A stretch of 40,546 nucleotides of DNA from Rhodospirillales bacterium. Lineage in GTDB: Bacteria; Pseudomonadota; Alphaproteobacteria; Acetobacterales; Acetobacteraceae. A program made the position numbers and the translations under genes. The stretch is taken from assembly GCA_028869315.1 (NCBI GenBank), contig JAGWSV010000131.1, forward strand, positions 1 to 40,546, in the 5' to 3' direction. This document shows, piece by piece, positions 18,240 to 27,199 of the stretch. Below the pieces are notes generated by a model. That model was not told the DNA's origin. It ran no database searches and worked only from the letters and a program-made list of their open reading frames with translations. Each line of letters starts with the position of its first letter. Positions within the stretch are counted from its first letter, which is position 1.

Positions 18240-19352
18240 TAAGGCGACAGCCCTCTTAACATTCCAGCCGGACCACGATTCAAGGTGGCATGACGCGGGA
18301 TGGACGCAGCCTGGACCACACGACGCTGGAGACCATCCGCGTGATGGCGGTCGAGCGGGTGCGGGAAGGTGAGACTCCGTCGGCGATAATCGCATCCTAT
18401 GGCTTCAGCCGCACCATCATCTGAGAGTGGTTGACCGCGGTGGCGCAGCCGGGTGTCGGACTGCGCGCCCTTCGGGCGCGGCCTACGCCGGGGCAGCCAC
18501 GCAGTCTGACGCTGCGGCAGGAACAGCAGTTGTTCCGCTGGGTCAATGGCAACGACCCGCGCCAGTACGGCGGTAACATCGGCCTATGGACCCGCCTGGT
18601 GGCCGCCGACCTGATCGAGCGGAACTTTGGCATCCGTCTTTGGTCTCACCACGGTCGGAGAGCTGCTCACCAAGCTCGGTCTGACGCCGCAAAAGCCATT
18701 GCAGCGGGCGTATCAGTGCGATTCCGGGGCGATCGCGCGGTGGCGGCGCGCGACCTCGCCGGCCATCGCGTGGCAAGCCAGAGCGGAAGGTGGGGACGTA
18801 TTCATCTGGGATGGGTCTGGTTTCCGTGCCGCCACCGTGCGCGGCCGAACCTGGGTCGCAGGGGACAGACGCCGGTTGTCGCACGTCCGGGGCAACGGCA
18901 CGCGATCAGCGCGGCTTCGACGCTGAGCGCGAAGGGCGGGTTCTGTACAGTACCTATAAGGGCGGGCTGACCGCGGCGCTGTTCGTTCGGCTGCTGCGGC
19001 AGATGATGCAGCACCGGACGAAGCGGATCCACCTCTTGGCTGACGGGCTCCCGGCTCGCAAGACCAAGCTGGTGAGAGACCACGTGCAATCGACCGTGGG
19101 CAGCTGACGCTGCGCTTCCTGCCGGATTAGCGCCGGAGCTCGGCCCCGATGAGCTCGTCTGGAGCCACGTGAAGCGTATCGGAGTGACCAGAACGCCGCG
19201 GCGCAAGGGCGGGCCGCTCCGCGATAAGGTCGAGGCGCAGGCGGCTCGGATCAAGAACACGCCCAGGCTCGTCCGCTCATTCTTCAGAGCGTCGAGTGTC
19301 GCCTATATCATCGACTTGTGGGCCATTGGAAGTAACTGGATTGAAAGACTTA
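18240..19352 (+). mobile_element. Degenerate IS630-family insertion sequence
   Basis: The element is about 1.1 kb, the usual size for IS630. It encloses a broken DDE transposase gene. Bases from 18240 (TAAGGCGACAG...TTCCAGCCGGACCAC) and the reverse complement ending at 19352 (TAAG...TTCCAATGGCCCAC) are similar, suggesting decayed terminal inverted repeats bordered by TA, the IS630 target. The exact ends are my estimate. Confidence 0.65.
18290..19321 (+). pseudogene. IS630-family transposase, nonsense and frameshifts
   Basis: Pieces of one transposase follow each other in changing frames: the N-terminal helix-turn-helix (MTRDGRSLDH...YGFSRTII), then LRQEQQLFRWVNGNDPRQYG, GLTTVGELL, the first catalytic aspartate in WDGSGF, LLADGLPARK with the second aspartate, and PDELVWSHVKR with the glutamate, ending SFFRASSVAYIID. 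The frame is broken by a TGA at 18422 and by at least four indels, near 18641, 18852, 18945 and between 19090 and 19126. The enzyme cannot be made intact. The last fragment runs in frame into the PEP-CTERM gene. Confidence 0.85.
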
Positions 19353-19389
19353 TCGCCCATTTTTGGCGCCGATGCATTTATTGCGATTT

Positions 19390-19430
19390 AAGCAAATTCA
19401 CTTGCTTCCGGCGAGCCGTTATCCTATACA
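19390..19430 (+). promoter_or_regulatory. Sigma70-type promoter of the PEP-CTERM gene, with palindrome
   Basis: TTGCTT at 19402-19407 and TATACA at 19425-19430 are separated by 17 bases, close to the sigma70 consensus, and lie about 63 bases upstream of the gene start in AT-rich DNA. The -35 hexamer is one arm of a palindrome, AAGCAA-N6-TTGCTT at 19390-19407, which could be an operator. Confidence 0.5.
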
Positions 19431-19492
19431 CCCGTCCAGGCGGCAGGCGATGGGTCGGCTGCGCGGAAGCGATTGCAAGAAGGTTGGGTCAA

Positions 19493-20158
19493 ATGCAGGC
19501 TTCACTCTCCACATGGATGCGCGGGGCAGCGGCCGGATTGGGCATTGTCTGCGTTATCGGGATGGCTCCCGGGTCGGCCAGAGCGGGCACTGTTTCCGAA
19601 ACCGTGAGTGTTGCGTCGACGCCGACGAATTGGAGCAATACCCTGAACTTCCAGGGCTTCACCGCGCTGGCCGGCGCGGGCAAAATACTTCAATCCGTGA
19701 CTTTTGACCTGACGGAAACGCTGACTGGTTCGGCGTTCGCTACCAACAACAGCACCACATCGTCGGCGACCGGTGACTTCGTAATCACGAACACCGCCGA
19801 GATAAATGCTGGAACCTTCGGTAAGGTCATCAATCAGCAAGCGTCATCGTCGATCACAATTCCGATTAAGTCGACAAGCCCAACCCAGAATATCTCCGGC
19901 TCAACCAGCGCCAGCACGACGCTCACATCAAACCTTTCGCAATTTCTTTCGGGCTACACCGGTTCGGCATCGGATAACGCGGTCGAGGGCTTGAGCTTCA
20001 ACGGCGGAAACCTGTCTGCTACCTTCACAGATTCGGGTGCGTTGAGCGTGCTGGTCACTTACGCTTATAGCGTGGCTCCAGTGCCGGAGCCGGCGACCAT
20101 TGCTATTCTCGGCGTCGGCCTGCTTGGCCTCGGACTCGTTCGGCCCCGCCGCGCGTAA
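19493..20158 (+). CDS. PEP-CTERM surface protein (choice-of-anchor E-like)
   Basis: The 221-aa exported protein has a signal peptide (cleavage plausible after SARA, about residue 31), a serine and threonine-rich beta-sandwich domain (about 40-190), and a C-terminal PEP-CTERM tail at 196-221: VPEPAT, a transmembrane stretch and the basic end RPRRA. Such tails are cut by exosortase, which sorts proteins to the surface in exopolysaccharide-producing bacteria. The body resembles choice-of-anchor E proteins. The ATG at 19493 is chosen for the signal peptide and an AGAAGG upstream. Base composition is less GC-rich than its neighbours, which with the adjacent IS remnant suggests acquisition by transfer. 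No exosortase gene is in the window. Confidence 0.85.
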   Translation: MQASLSTWMRGAAAGLGIVCVIGMAPGSARAGTVSETVSVASTPTNWSNTLNFQGFTALAGAGKILQSVTFDLTETLTGSAFATNNSTTSSATGDFVITNTAEINAGTFGKVINQQASSSITIPIKSTSPTQNISGSTSASTTLTSNLSQFLSGYTGSASDNAVEGLSFNGGNLSATFTDSGALSVLVTYAYSVAPVPEPATIAILGVGLLGLGLVRPRRA

Positions 20159-20186
20159 TCCCTTATAGAGCATCGTACTTCAATTG

Positions 20187-20217
20187 TGGCGGCACCTTCG
20201 GGTGCCGCCATTATTGT
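20187..20217 (+). terminator. Intrinsic terminator of the PEP-CTERM gene
   Basis: A perfect 10-bp stem (TGGCGGCACC / GGTGCCGCCA) closed by the stable TTCG tetraloop is followed by TTATTGT. This is a textbook Rho-independent terminator 28 bases after the stop. Confidence 0.9.
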
Positions 20218-20282
20218 CTAGCCCGGACGGTCCTGCGGCTTGTGCGACTTGATCGCTTCGTCCCGAGAATGCGCTAAGATGT

Positions 20283-20969
20283 TCAGATTGCATACGCTAC
20301 GGCACGTTCACTTGCGCGCATGATATCGCGCAGTGCGACACTGATCCCTGCGACCATCCCTGTCGGCGTTGAACGCAACAGGCGTCCGTTCGCTTCCACC
20401 GTCCGCTGCATCAGCACTTTAGCCGGCGTCGCTTTCGCGCCGATCAGCACCAGCGCCAACGCCACCCGCGCCTCCCGCTTCGCCGGCTCGCCCAGAAACG
20501 CCGTCAGCTCCCCCTCCAGCAGGTAATCCGCGGTCAGACCGCTGTCCGGCCCCACCACCGCCGCGAACAGCCCCGACTCCGCCAGCCATCGCCGCAGATC
20601 GTCCGTCACCCCTTCGGCCGGCGGCACCGCCCACTGGTTGTAGAAATCCACGTGCAGGCTGCCGTCGGCCCCCAGCCATTGGATCCCCCGCTGGTCCAGC
20701 CCCGGTGCCGCTCTCAATTCCCGCACCATCAGCACCTTCCCGCCCCGCCGCGGCGGCAGCGCCACCGGCCGGCGGACCGTCATCGGCCAGATCGTCCGTT
20801 GCACGTAGGGCTGCCGGGACACCACGCTGCAACCGCCCAGCGCCGCCGTCCCGGCAAGCATCAGCCGACGGGAAAGGGCGGACACGCCGGATGCGCCGCC
20901 TGCCGTTTCCCCCGCGGAACCGGCCCGGATCGAGGGGAGCGCGCCCCCTCCAGACCCGCGCAGCCTCAC
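20283..20969 (-). CDS. PqiC-like ABC-transport auxiliary lipoprotein
   Basis: The product (up to 228 aa) has a lipobox LGGC, where the cysteine would be lipidated, then a domain typical of the auxiliary lipoproteins (DUF330/PqiC-like) that work with MCE-type lipid transporters between inner and outer membranes. No mlaD, pqiB or permease gene is in the window. The GTG at 20969 overlaps the upstream GNAT stop (GTGA) and is used here, but gives a long 35-residue leader before the signal sequence; an internal GTG at 20885 (reading MSALSRRLMLAG) would give a more ordinary lipoprotein signal. Confidence 0.7.
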   Translation of the reverse strand: MRLRGSGGGALPSIRAGSAGETAGGASGVSALSRRLMLAGTAALGGCSVVSRQPYVQRTIWPMTVRRPVALPPRRGGKVLMVRELRAAPGLDQRGIQWLGADGSLHVDFYNQWAVPPAEGVTDDLRRWLAESGLFAAVVGPDSGLTADYLLEGELTAFLGEPAKREARVALALVLIGAKATPAKVLMQRTVEANGRLLRSTPTGMVAGISVALRDIMRASERAVAYAI

Positions 20970-21532
20970 GCGGCGGCCTTCACAGCCGGGTCCCCGCCGC
21001 GCGTCGGCCGCTCGGGCAAATCCAGCACCGCTTCGATCACTCCGGGCTCCCCCGGCAGATGATGCAGCCGGAAGCCGAGGTAACGCGCCAGGTCCAGCAT
21101 CGGGCCGTTCTCCGCCAGAATCTCGCCCACCACTTTACGCACCCCGTGCGACCACGCCCAGCCCAGCAGGCGCTGCATCAGATGCGCGCCCAGCCCGTGC
21201 CCCTTTTCATCGGCCTGCACAACCACCGCGAACTCGGCCACGGTGGGGTCGTCCTCCCGTGCCAGCCGCGCCACGCCCACTGTCTCTCCGGTGGCTTCCC
21301 GTACGGCGATGAACGCCATGTCGCGGTCGTAATCCAGCCGGGTGAAGCGCTCCATCATCACGGGCGTCAGCTCGCGCACCGCGGCGAAGAACCGCAGGCG
21401 GATGTCTTCCGGGCTCAGGCGATGGAAGAACGCGTCATGCGCCGCCGCATCCTCCGGACGGATGGGGCGAATTTCGAGCGCTTCGCCGCACGCGCTCCAA
21501 TGCTCGGCGAGCTCCGCCGGGTAGGCTGACAT
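20966..21532 (-). CDS. GNAT-family N-acetyltransferase (Pat-like domain)
   Basis: The 188-aa protein is a stand-alone GNAT acetyltransferase. It opens with IRPIRPEDAAAHDAFF and RLSPEDIRLRFF, the pattern of the acetyltransferase domain of Pat-type protein lysine acetyltransferases, and has the acetyl-CoA loop QADEKGHGLGAHLM. It lacks the acyl-CoA synthetase-like domain of full-length Pat. Candidate substrates are protein lysines or small amines; none is established. The ATG at 21532 is chosen over upstream codons because GAGGAG lies upstream at the right distance. It is coupled to the lipoprotein gene by a GTGA overlap. Confidence 0.82.
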   Translation of the reverse strand: MSAYPAELAEHWSACGEALEIRPIRPEDAAAHDAFFHRLSPEDIRLRFFAAVRELTPVMMERFTRLDYDRDMAFIAVREATGETVGVARLAREDDPTVAEFAVVVQADEKGHGLGAHLMQRLLGWAWSHGVRKVVGEILAENGPMLDLARYLGFRLHHLPGEPGVIEAVLDLPERPTRGGDPAVKAAA

Positions 21533-21618
21533 CTGGCAACTCCTCGCAAGCCTTGAGGACGCCGCCCCCTCCCGGCACACTCGCACACATGGGGCGTCCG
21601 CCGACAGGAGATAGATCA

Positions 21619-22575
21619 GTGTCACCGCATGTTCTCGACCCCGATATGCAAGTTTGGATGGACGACCAGGCGCAGGCGGCCGCCGCCTACCCGCCGATCC
21701 GGCTGGAACTGCCGCTCGATCCCCACCGGCTCACGAATGACGCGCTGGCGATGCGCATGGCCGGCGGCGGGCCGGAGACGGCGGAAACCGCCGACCGCTG
21801 GGTGTTCGCCCGCGGCCGCCGCATTCTCTGCCGCGTCCATCGCCCGGTCGGCGTCGGTCCCGCGGCGCCGGCGCTGGTCTATTTCCACGGCGGCGGGTGG
21901 GTCTGGGCGTCGATCGACACGCATGACCGGCTGACCCGCGAATACGCCGCCGGCGGCGGCGTCGTCACCGTCACTGTGGACTATGCGCTGTCCCCCGAAG
22001 CCAGGTTCCCCCAAGCGGTGGAGGAATGCGCCGCGGTGGTCCGCTGGCTGGCGGCGCATGGGGCGGAGTGGGGCATCGATGGCTCCCGCCTGCTGCTGGG
22101 CGGCGACTCGGCCGGCGGCAACCTGGCGCTCGGCGCGGCGCTGCTGCTGCGCGACACCGGGGGGCCGTGCGCCCGCGGCATCCTCGCCACCTACCCGGTC
22201 TGCGACAGCGCGCTGGCAAGCCCGAGCTACCGCGACTACGGCACCGGGCTGGGGCTGACGACCGAGAAGATGGCGTTCTACTGGTCCGTCTACGTCCCGC
22301 ACGCCGCCGACCGCCTGCATCCCTATGCTGCGCCGTTGCGGGCCGACCTGGCCGGCCTGCCGCCGGTGCGGCTGCAGATCGCCGAACTGGACGTGCTCCG
22401 CAGCGAGTGCGAAGCGCTGGACCGCAAGCTGCGTGCCGCCGGCGTGCGCGTGGAGACCGATCTCTACACCGGCGTGGTGCACGGCTTTGTGCGGTGCCTC
22501 GATCACGTGCGGAAGGCCCGCGATGCCCTGGCGGCCACCAACGACTGGCTGCGCAGGATAGCCGCGCCCGGATAG
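21619..22575 (+). CDS. Alpha/beta hydrolase of the HSL (hormone-sensitive lipase) type
   Basis: The 318-aa enzyme has the HSL-family oxyanion-hole motif HGGGW at 90-94, the nucleophile elbow GDSAGG with S164, an acidic residue in AELDVLRSE and the catalytic histidine in VVHGF. It is a cytoplasmic esterase or lipase for short or medium acyl esters by family; its natural substrate is unknown. The GTG at 21619 is chosen because AGGAG sits 8 bases upstream and it gives a normal family N-terminus; a longer frame begins at 21553. It is divergent from the GNAT gene and about 100 bases upstream of lptF. Confidence 0.86.
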   Translation: MSPHVLDPDMQVWMDDQAQAAAAYPPIRLELPLDPHRLTNDALAMRMAGGGPETAETADRWVFARGRRILCRVHRPVGVGPAAPALVYFHGGGWVWASIDTHDRLTREYAAGGGVVTVTVDYALSPEARFPQAVEECAAVVRWLAAHGAEWGIDGSRLLLGGDSAGGNLALGAALLLRDTGGPCARGILATYPVCDSALASPSYRDYGTGLGLTTEKMAFYWSVYVPHAADRLHPYAAPLRADLAGLPPVRLQIAELDVLRSECEALDRKLRAAGVRVETDLYTGVVHGFVRCLDHVRKARDALAATNDWLRRIAAPG

Positions 22576-22676
22576 ACCGGGTAAATCCTGCCGGAACCCG
22601 GGCAGGCCGTGGGCGCGACCGCGCTGTGGCCGCCCCCCGGGTCCGCGGACCTCCGAACCGGTCCGATTGGAGCGAT

Positions 22677-23834
22677 ATGCGCAGCGGCCGGCTTGTTTCA
22701 CACCTGGACAGATACATCTTCCGCCAGCTCGCGGTGGCGCTGGTGGCCGTCACCGGCGGGCTGACGGCGCTGATCTGGCTGACCCAGTCCCTGCGCTTCG
22801 TGAAGCTGGTGGTCGACCACGGACTGTCCTTCGGCGTGTTCCTGGGGCTGACCGCCCTGCTGGTTCCCGGCTTCGTCGCCGTGGTGCTGCCGATCACCAC
22901 TTTCGTCGTGATCCAGTTCGTCTATCACCGCCTCGCGGGCGATCGGGAGCTGACGGTGATGCGCGCGGCCGGACGGTCGGACTTCGCCCTGGCGCGCCCG
23001 GCGCTCGTGCTTGCCATCCTTGCCACGATGGCGGGCTACGCGCTCAACCTCTGGATCGTTCCGGCGAGCTTCCGCGGGTTCGAGAATTTCCAGTGGGAGA
23101 TCCGCAACCGCCTTGCCGCCTTCCTGTTGCAGGACGGGGTGTTCACCCAGGTCTCCACCGGGCTGACGGTCTATGTGCGCGCCCGCACGCAAGACGGGGT
23201 CCTGCACGGCATCCTGATCGACGACGCGCGCAACCCGCACGCCGAGACGACGGTGCTGGCGCGTGAGGGGCGGATGATCAACGGTCCCGACGGCGCGCAG
23301 GTGGTGCTGCGCGACGGCAGCCGCCAGCAGGTCGACCCGCGGAGCGGGCGGCTGGAGCTGCTGACATTCCGCCGCAACGTGCTCGACCTTTCCGCGACCG
23401 GACGCGCCAACGCCGCGCGCATCCCAGGCATGGCGGAGATGTCCGTGGGCGCGCTGCTGCATCCGCCCCCCTTCGTCAGTGCCTCCGACCGCCCTCGCTG
23501 GAGGGCCGAGGCCGTCAAGCGGCTGTCGAGCCCGATCTCCACCCTGGGCTACGCCGCGATCGCGCTGCTATCGGTCCTGACCGGGACGTTCCGCCGTCAT
23601 GGCAGCCTGGTCCGTCCGGTGGCGGGGATCGGGGTGGTGGTGGTCCTGGTGGCGCTGCAGCTCGGGTTCGGGGATCTGGCGTCGCGGAACAATGCGTTGC
23701 TCGGGTTGCTGTGGGCAGAATCGATCGCCCCGGCGGCGGTCGGGCTGGCCCTGCTGCTCGGGCCGGCGCTGCGCCGCCGGCGCAGGCTGGGGCCCGGAGC
23801 GCTGCCTCCCGGGCAGGGGATGGTGGCGCGGTGA
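22677..23834 (+). CDS. lptF: LPS export permease LptF
   Basis: LptF is one of the two inner-membrane permease subunits of the Lpt bridge that extracts lipopolysaccharide and hands it to LptC/LptA. The 385-aa product has the YjgP/YjgQ layout: about three N-terminal helices (LDRYIFRQL start, LIWLTQSLRF), a periplasmic beta-jellyroll region (about 130-260) and three C-terminal helices. It starts a rightward operon with lptG, lptD and surA; its TGA overlaps a possible GTG start of lptG. Confidence 0.92.
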   Translation: MRSGRLVSHLDRYIFRQLAVALVAVTGGLTALIWLTQSLRFVKLVVDHGLSFGVFLGLTALLVPGFVAVVLPITTFVVIQFVYHRLAGDRELTVMRAAGRSDFALARPALVLAILATMAGYALNLWIVPASFRGFENFQWEIRNRLAAFLLQDGVFTQVSTGLTVYVRARTQDGVLHGILIDDARNPHAETTVLAREGRMINGPDGAQVVLRDGSRQQVDPRSGRLELLTFRRNVLDLSATGRANAARIPGMAEMSVGALLHPPPFVSASDRPRWRAEAVKRLSSPISTLGYAAIALLSVLTGTFRRHGSLVRPVAGIGVVVVLVALQLGFGDLASRNNALLGLLWAESIAPAAVGLALLLGPALRRRRRLGPGALPPGQGMVAR

Positions 23835-23836
23835 CG

Positions 23837-24949
23837 ATGCCGCTCACGCTTTCGGTCTATATCGCCCGTCAGTTCAGCCTGGCGGCGATCGCCGCCCTGC
23901 TCGGCCTGACCGGGTTCGTTGCGCTGTTCGATTTCATCGACCTGTTGCGCCGCGCCACCGGCCACCCGCAGGCGGGACTGGCGTTGATCGCCGGGATCGC
24001 GCTGCTCCGGCTGCCCTTCCTGGCGATGCAGATCCTGCCGTTCGCCGTGCAGTTGGGGGGCATGTTCGCCTTCTGGCGGCTCACCCGCTCCTCCGAGCTG
24101 ATCGTCGCCCGTGCCGCCGGCGTTTCCGCCTGGGAGTTCCTGGCAGCCCCGGTGCTGTGCGCCGGCCTGCTCGGCGCGATGGCGACGATGGCCGTCAGCC
24201 CCTTGTCCTCGGCGATGTTCGGCCGGGCCAACCAGCTGATCAGCCGCTATCTGAGCTCCGGCGGCGGGCCGTTGGAACTGAGCGGCGGTCAGCTCTGGCT
24301 GCGGCAGGCAGATGCGGGACCGTCGAGCCGCGCGCCGGGCGTGGCGATCCTGCATGCGCGCGGCGTCGGCTTGCGTCACGGCACCTTGACCGGAAGCAAG
24401 GTGACGGTGTTTCGCCTTACCCCGCAGGGGCAGCTGGTCAGCCGGATCGATGCCGCGTCGATCCGGCTTGCGCCGGGCGCCTGGACCTTGGATGACGCGC
24501 GCGTGATGCTGCCGGATGCCCCGCCGAGCCCTCCCCACACCCTCCGCCTGCCGACCGACCTCACGGTGCGGCGGGTGGAGGAGAGTTTCGCGCCGGCCGA
24601 CACGCTCTCAGTCTGGCAGTTGCCCGGGTTCATCGCCTTGCTGCAACGCTCCGGCTTCTCCTCAACGCGTGACCGGCTGCATTTCCAGACCTTGCTGGCA
24701 TTGCCGTTGCTTACCGCGACGATGGCGCTGGTGGCTGCCGGGTTCTCGATGCGGCCGGCGCGCCGTGGCGGGGTGGGGCGAATGATCGCCGGCGGCGTGG
24801 CGGCCGGATTCGCACTGTTCATGATCTCGAAACTGGCGGAGGAGTTCGGCCAGTCCGGCGCGCTGCCGGTGGTCCTGGCGGCGTGGGCGCCGACCGTGGC
24901 CGGGCTGATGCTGGCGATCACCTTGCTGTTGCACATGGAAGACGGGTGA
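23837..24949 (+). CDS. lptG: LPS export permease LptG
   Basis: LptG pairs with LptF in the LptB2FG transporter. The 370-aa sequence has the same fold: N-terminal helices starting SVYIARQFS with FDFIDLLRR, a periplasmic domain (about 130-265) and C-terminal helices (LLALPLLTATMALVAAGF). The ATG at 23837 is used; a GTG at 23831 overlapping the lptF stop (GTGA) would add two residues. The stop overlaps the lptD start in TGATG. Confidence 0.93.
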   Translation: MPLTLSVYIARQFSLAAIAALLGLTGFVALFDFIDLLRRATGHPQAGLALIAGIALLRLPFLAMQILPFAVQLGGMFAFWRLTRSSELIVARAAGVSAWEFLAAPVLCAGLLGAMATMAVSPLSSAMFGRANQLISRYLSSGGGPLELSGGQLWLRQADAGPSSRAPGVAILHARGVGLRHGTLTGSKVTVFRLTPQGQLVSRIDAASIRLAPGAWTLDDARVMLPDAPPSPPHTLRLPTDLTVRRVEESFAPADTLSVWQLPGFIALLQRSGFSSTRDRLHFQTLLALPLLTATMALVAAGFSMRPARRGGVGRMIAGGVAAGFALFMISKLAEEFGQSGALPVVLAAWAPTVAGLMLAITLLLHMEDG

Positions 24950-27186
24950 TGGCGCGACGATCATCTGAAGTCTGGCTGCGCCGCGGCGCATGGGCTGCGG
25001 TGCTGGCCGTCCTGCTGGCGCCGATCGCCGTGCGGGCGCAACCCGCCAGCCTGCTGCCGGGAGGCGGCGGGGCAGCGTCGCGCAGAGCGCCGATCGGATT
25101 CACCGCCGATCAGGTGCGCTACGAGCGCAACCGGACCCTGGTCGTCGCGACCGGACATGTCGAGGCGTGGCAGAACAACCAGGTGTTGCGGGCCGACAAA
25201 ATCACGTTCGACCGCACCACCGGGGTGGCCACCGCCAGCGGCCACGTCACCATGATCCAGCCCGACGGCACGGTGCTGTACGCCCGGTCGGCGGTCCTGT
25301 CGGACCAGATGCGCAACGGGGTGCTGCAGGACCTGCGCGCCCGGCTGGCGCAGAACGCCAAGCTCGCGGCGAACGCCGGCAAGCGGACGGAGGGCGTGCT
25401 CGATCAGCTGTCGAAGGTGGTCTATTCGACCTGCAACCTGTGCAAGGAGAACCCGTACCTGCCGCCGCTGTGGCAGTTGCACGCCCGCACCGCAACCGAG
25501 GATGCGCAGCACAAGCGGATCGAATTCACCGATGCCGAGATGCAGGTCCTCGGGGTGCCGGTCGCCTGGTTTCCGTATTTCTGGACGGCCGATCCGTCGG
25601 TGAAGCGCGCAAGCGGCATCCTGATCCCGAGCTTCGGCACCAACTCCCAGATCGGGGCCTTTTTCGCCCAGCCCTACTACTGGGTGATCGACGGCCAGTC
25701 GGACGCGACCATCACGCCGATGATCACCACCCGGGCGGCCGCCAATCTCGGCCTGGAGTACCGGCGGCGCTTCAACAGCGGCGATCTCACGCTGAACGGA
25801 TCGGTCGGATACCTCAACGATTCGCCCCAGGCGACGATCTACTCGCAGGGGCAGTTCAACCTGAACAACACCTGGCGCTGGGGATTCAACCTGAACCGCG
25901 CCTCCTCGGCGCAATACGTCCGCGACTTCACCTTGGGAACCCAGCCCGGGGTCAGCGCGACCATCCTGTCGAGCCAGGTCTATGCCGAAGGCTTCGGAGA
26001 GGGCGCCTACGCGCGGCTCGATACGCGCTTCTACCAGGGGCTCGACCCGACGCAGATCAGCGACAGCCAGCTGCCCGTGGTGCTGCCGCATATCCGCTAT
26101 CGCTACTTCGGCCAGCCGGATGCGTTGGGCGGACGGTTCTCGCTGTCCACAGGGTTCTTCAACGTGTTGCGGACCGATGGCACGAACACGCGGCGCGGCC
26201 GGCTCAGCATGGAGTGGGATCGGCCCTTTGTCGGCGTGCTGGGCGATCTCTGGACGCTGAAGCTGCATGTGGATTCGCTGGCCTACAACGCGACCAAGTT
26301 CAATCTGCAGCCGAATTTCGGCCCTACCGACTCGGTCGACCGGGCGCGGGCGCTGCCGCAGGTCGCATTGGACGTGCGCTGGCCGTTCATGCGCAACTCA
26401 GGGGCTTGGGGCACGCAGGTGATCGAGCCGATCGCGGAGCTGATCGCCGCGCCCGCGGTGGGCGCCAGCCAGAACCGGCTGTATCCGAACGAGGACAGTT
26501 TCGACTTCGAGTTCACCGACGCCAACCTGTTCGGCTTCAACCGCTTTCCCGGGGTGGACCGCCTGGATGGCGGAATGCGCGCCAATGTCGGCCTGCATGC
26601 CGCCTGGTACCTCGCGGGCACGGCGCTCGATGGACTGATCGGCCAATCCTTCCGCACCGCGCCTGATCCGGTCTTTCCCGTCGGTTCCGGGTTGCACGGG
26701 ACGGTTTCCGATATCGTCGGGCGCCTGAGCTTCACGCCGGCGAGCTGGCTGGATCTGACGTATCGGACCCGGCTCGATCACCGCACGCTCGCGACCAGGA
26801 TGGCAGACGCGACCGCTTCGGTCGGCGGGCCGAAATTCCAGGTGACCGGCGGCTACCTCTACACGACGTTCGATCCCTATTACTTCTACGACCAGCCGCA
26901 ACCGCCCCCGGCAGGGTCGTCCTATTATTTCCCGCGCAACGAGCTAACCCTGGGGGCGAGCACGCAATGGGGGCAGTACCAGTTCGACGGCTTCGTCCAG
27001 CGCGATCTGGCGCGCAACCAGATGGTCGCCGCCGGCGCCGACGTCATCTGGCAGAACGAATGCCTGATCTTGGATTTCCGCTTCTTCCGCCGCTATACCG
27101 GGATCGCGGGCGATCACGGATCGACCACGCTGCTGCTGCAGATCACCTTCAAGACCATCGGCCAATTCGGCTTCCGCGCTCTGTGA
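24949..27186 (+). CDS. lptD: LPS assembly protein LptD
   Basis: LptD is the outer-membrane barrel that inserts lipopolysaccharide into the outer leaflet. The 745-aa product has a signal peptide (cleavage plausible after VRA, about residue 27), an OstA-type periplasmic domain (about 45-130: GFTADQVRYERN, ADKITFDRTTG), and a long C-terminal beta-barrel. Cysteines at 162, 165 (STCNLCKEN) and 705 (NECLIL) fit the disulfides that control LptD maturation. LptE is not in this operon. SurA, its assembly chaperone, follows 13 bases downstream. Confidence 0.95.
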   Translation: MARRSSEVWLRRGAWAAVLAVLLAPIAVRAQPASLLPGGGGAASRRAPIGFTADQVRYERNRTLVVATGHVEAWQNNQVLRADKITFDRTTGVATASGHVTMIQPDGTVLYARSAVLSDQMRNGVLQDLRARLAQNAKLAANAGKRTEGVLDQLSKVVYSTCNLCKENPYLPPLWQLHARTATEDAQHKRIEFTDAEMQVLGVPVAWFPYFWTADPSVKRASGILIPSFGTNSQIGAFFAQPYYWVIDGQSDATITPMITTRAAANLGLEYRRRFNSGDLTLNGSVGYLNDSPQATIYSQGQFNLNNTWRWGFNLNRASSAQYVRDFTLGTQPGVSATILSSQVYAEGFGEGAYARLDTRFYQGLDPTQISDSQLPVVLPHIRYRYFGQPDALGGRFSLSTGFFNVLRTDGTNTRRGRLSMEWDRPFVGVLGDLWTLKLHVDSLAYNATKFNLQPNFGPTDSVDRARALPQVALDVRWPFMRNSGAWGTQVIEPIAELIAAPAVGASQNRLYPNEDSFDFEFTDANLFGFNRFPGVDRLDGGMRANVGLHAAWYLAGTALDGLIGQSFRTAPDPVFPVGSGLHGTVSDIVGRLSFTPASWLDLTYRTRLDHRTLATRMADATASVGGPKFQVTGGYLYTTFDPYYFYDQPQPPPAGSSYYFPRNELTLGASTQWGQYQFDGFVQRDLARNQMVAAGADVIWQNECLILDFRFFRRYTGIAGDHGSTTLLLQITFKTIGQFGFRAL

Positions 27187-27199
27187 GATTCTGTCCATC

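Noticed and set aside
18057-18242. 61-codon open frame between the terB-like gene and the IS630 remnant
   Set aside because: No ribosome site, no recognisable motif, and it ends exactly at the IS border; most likely chance.
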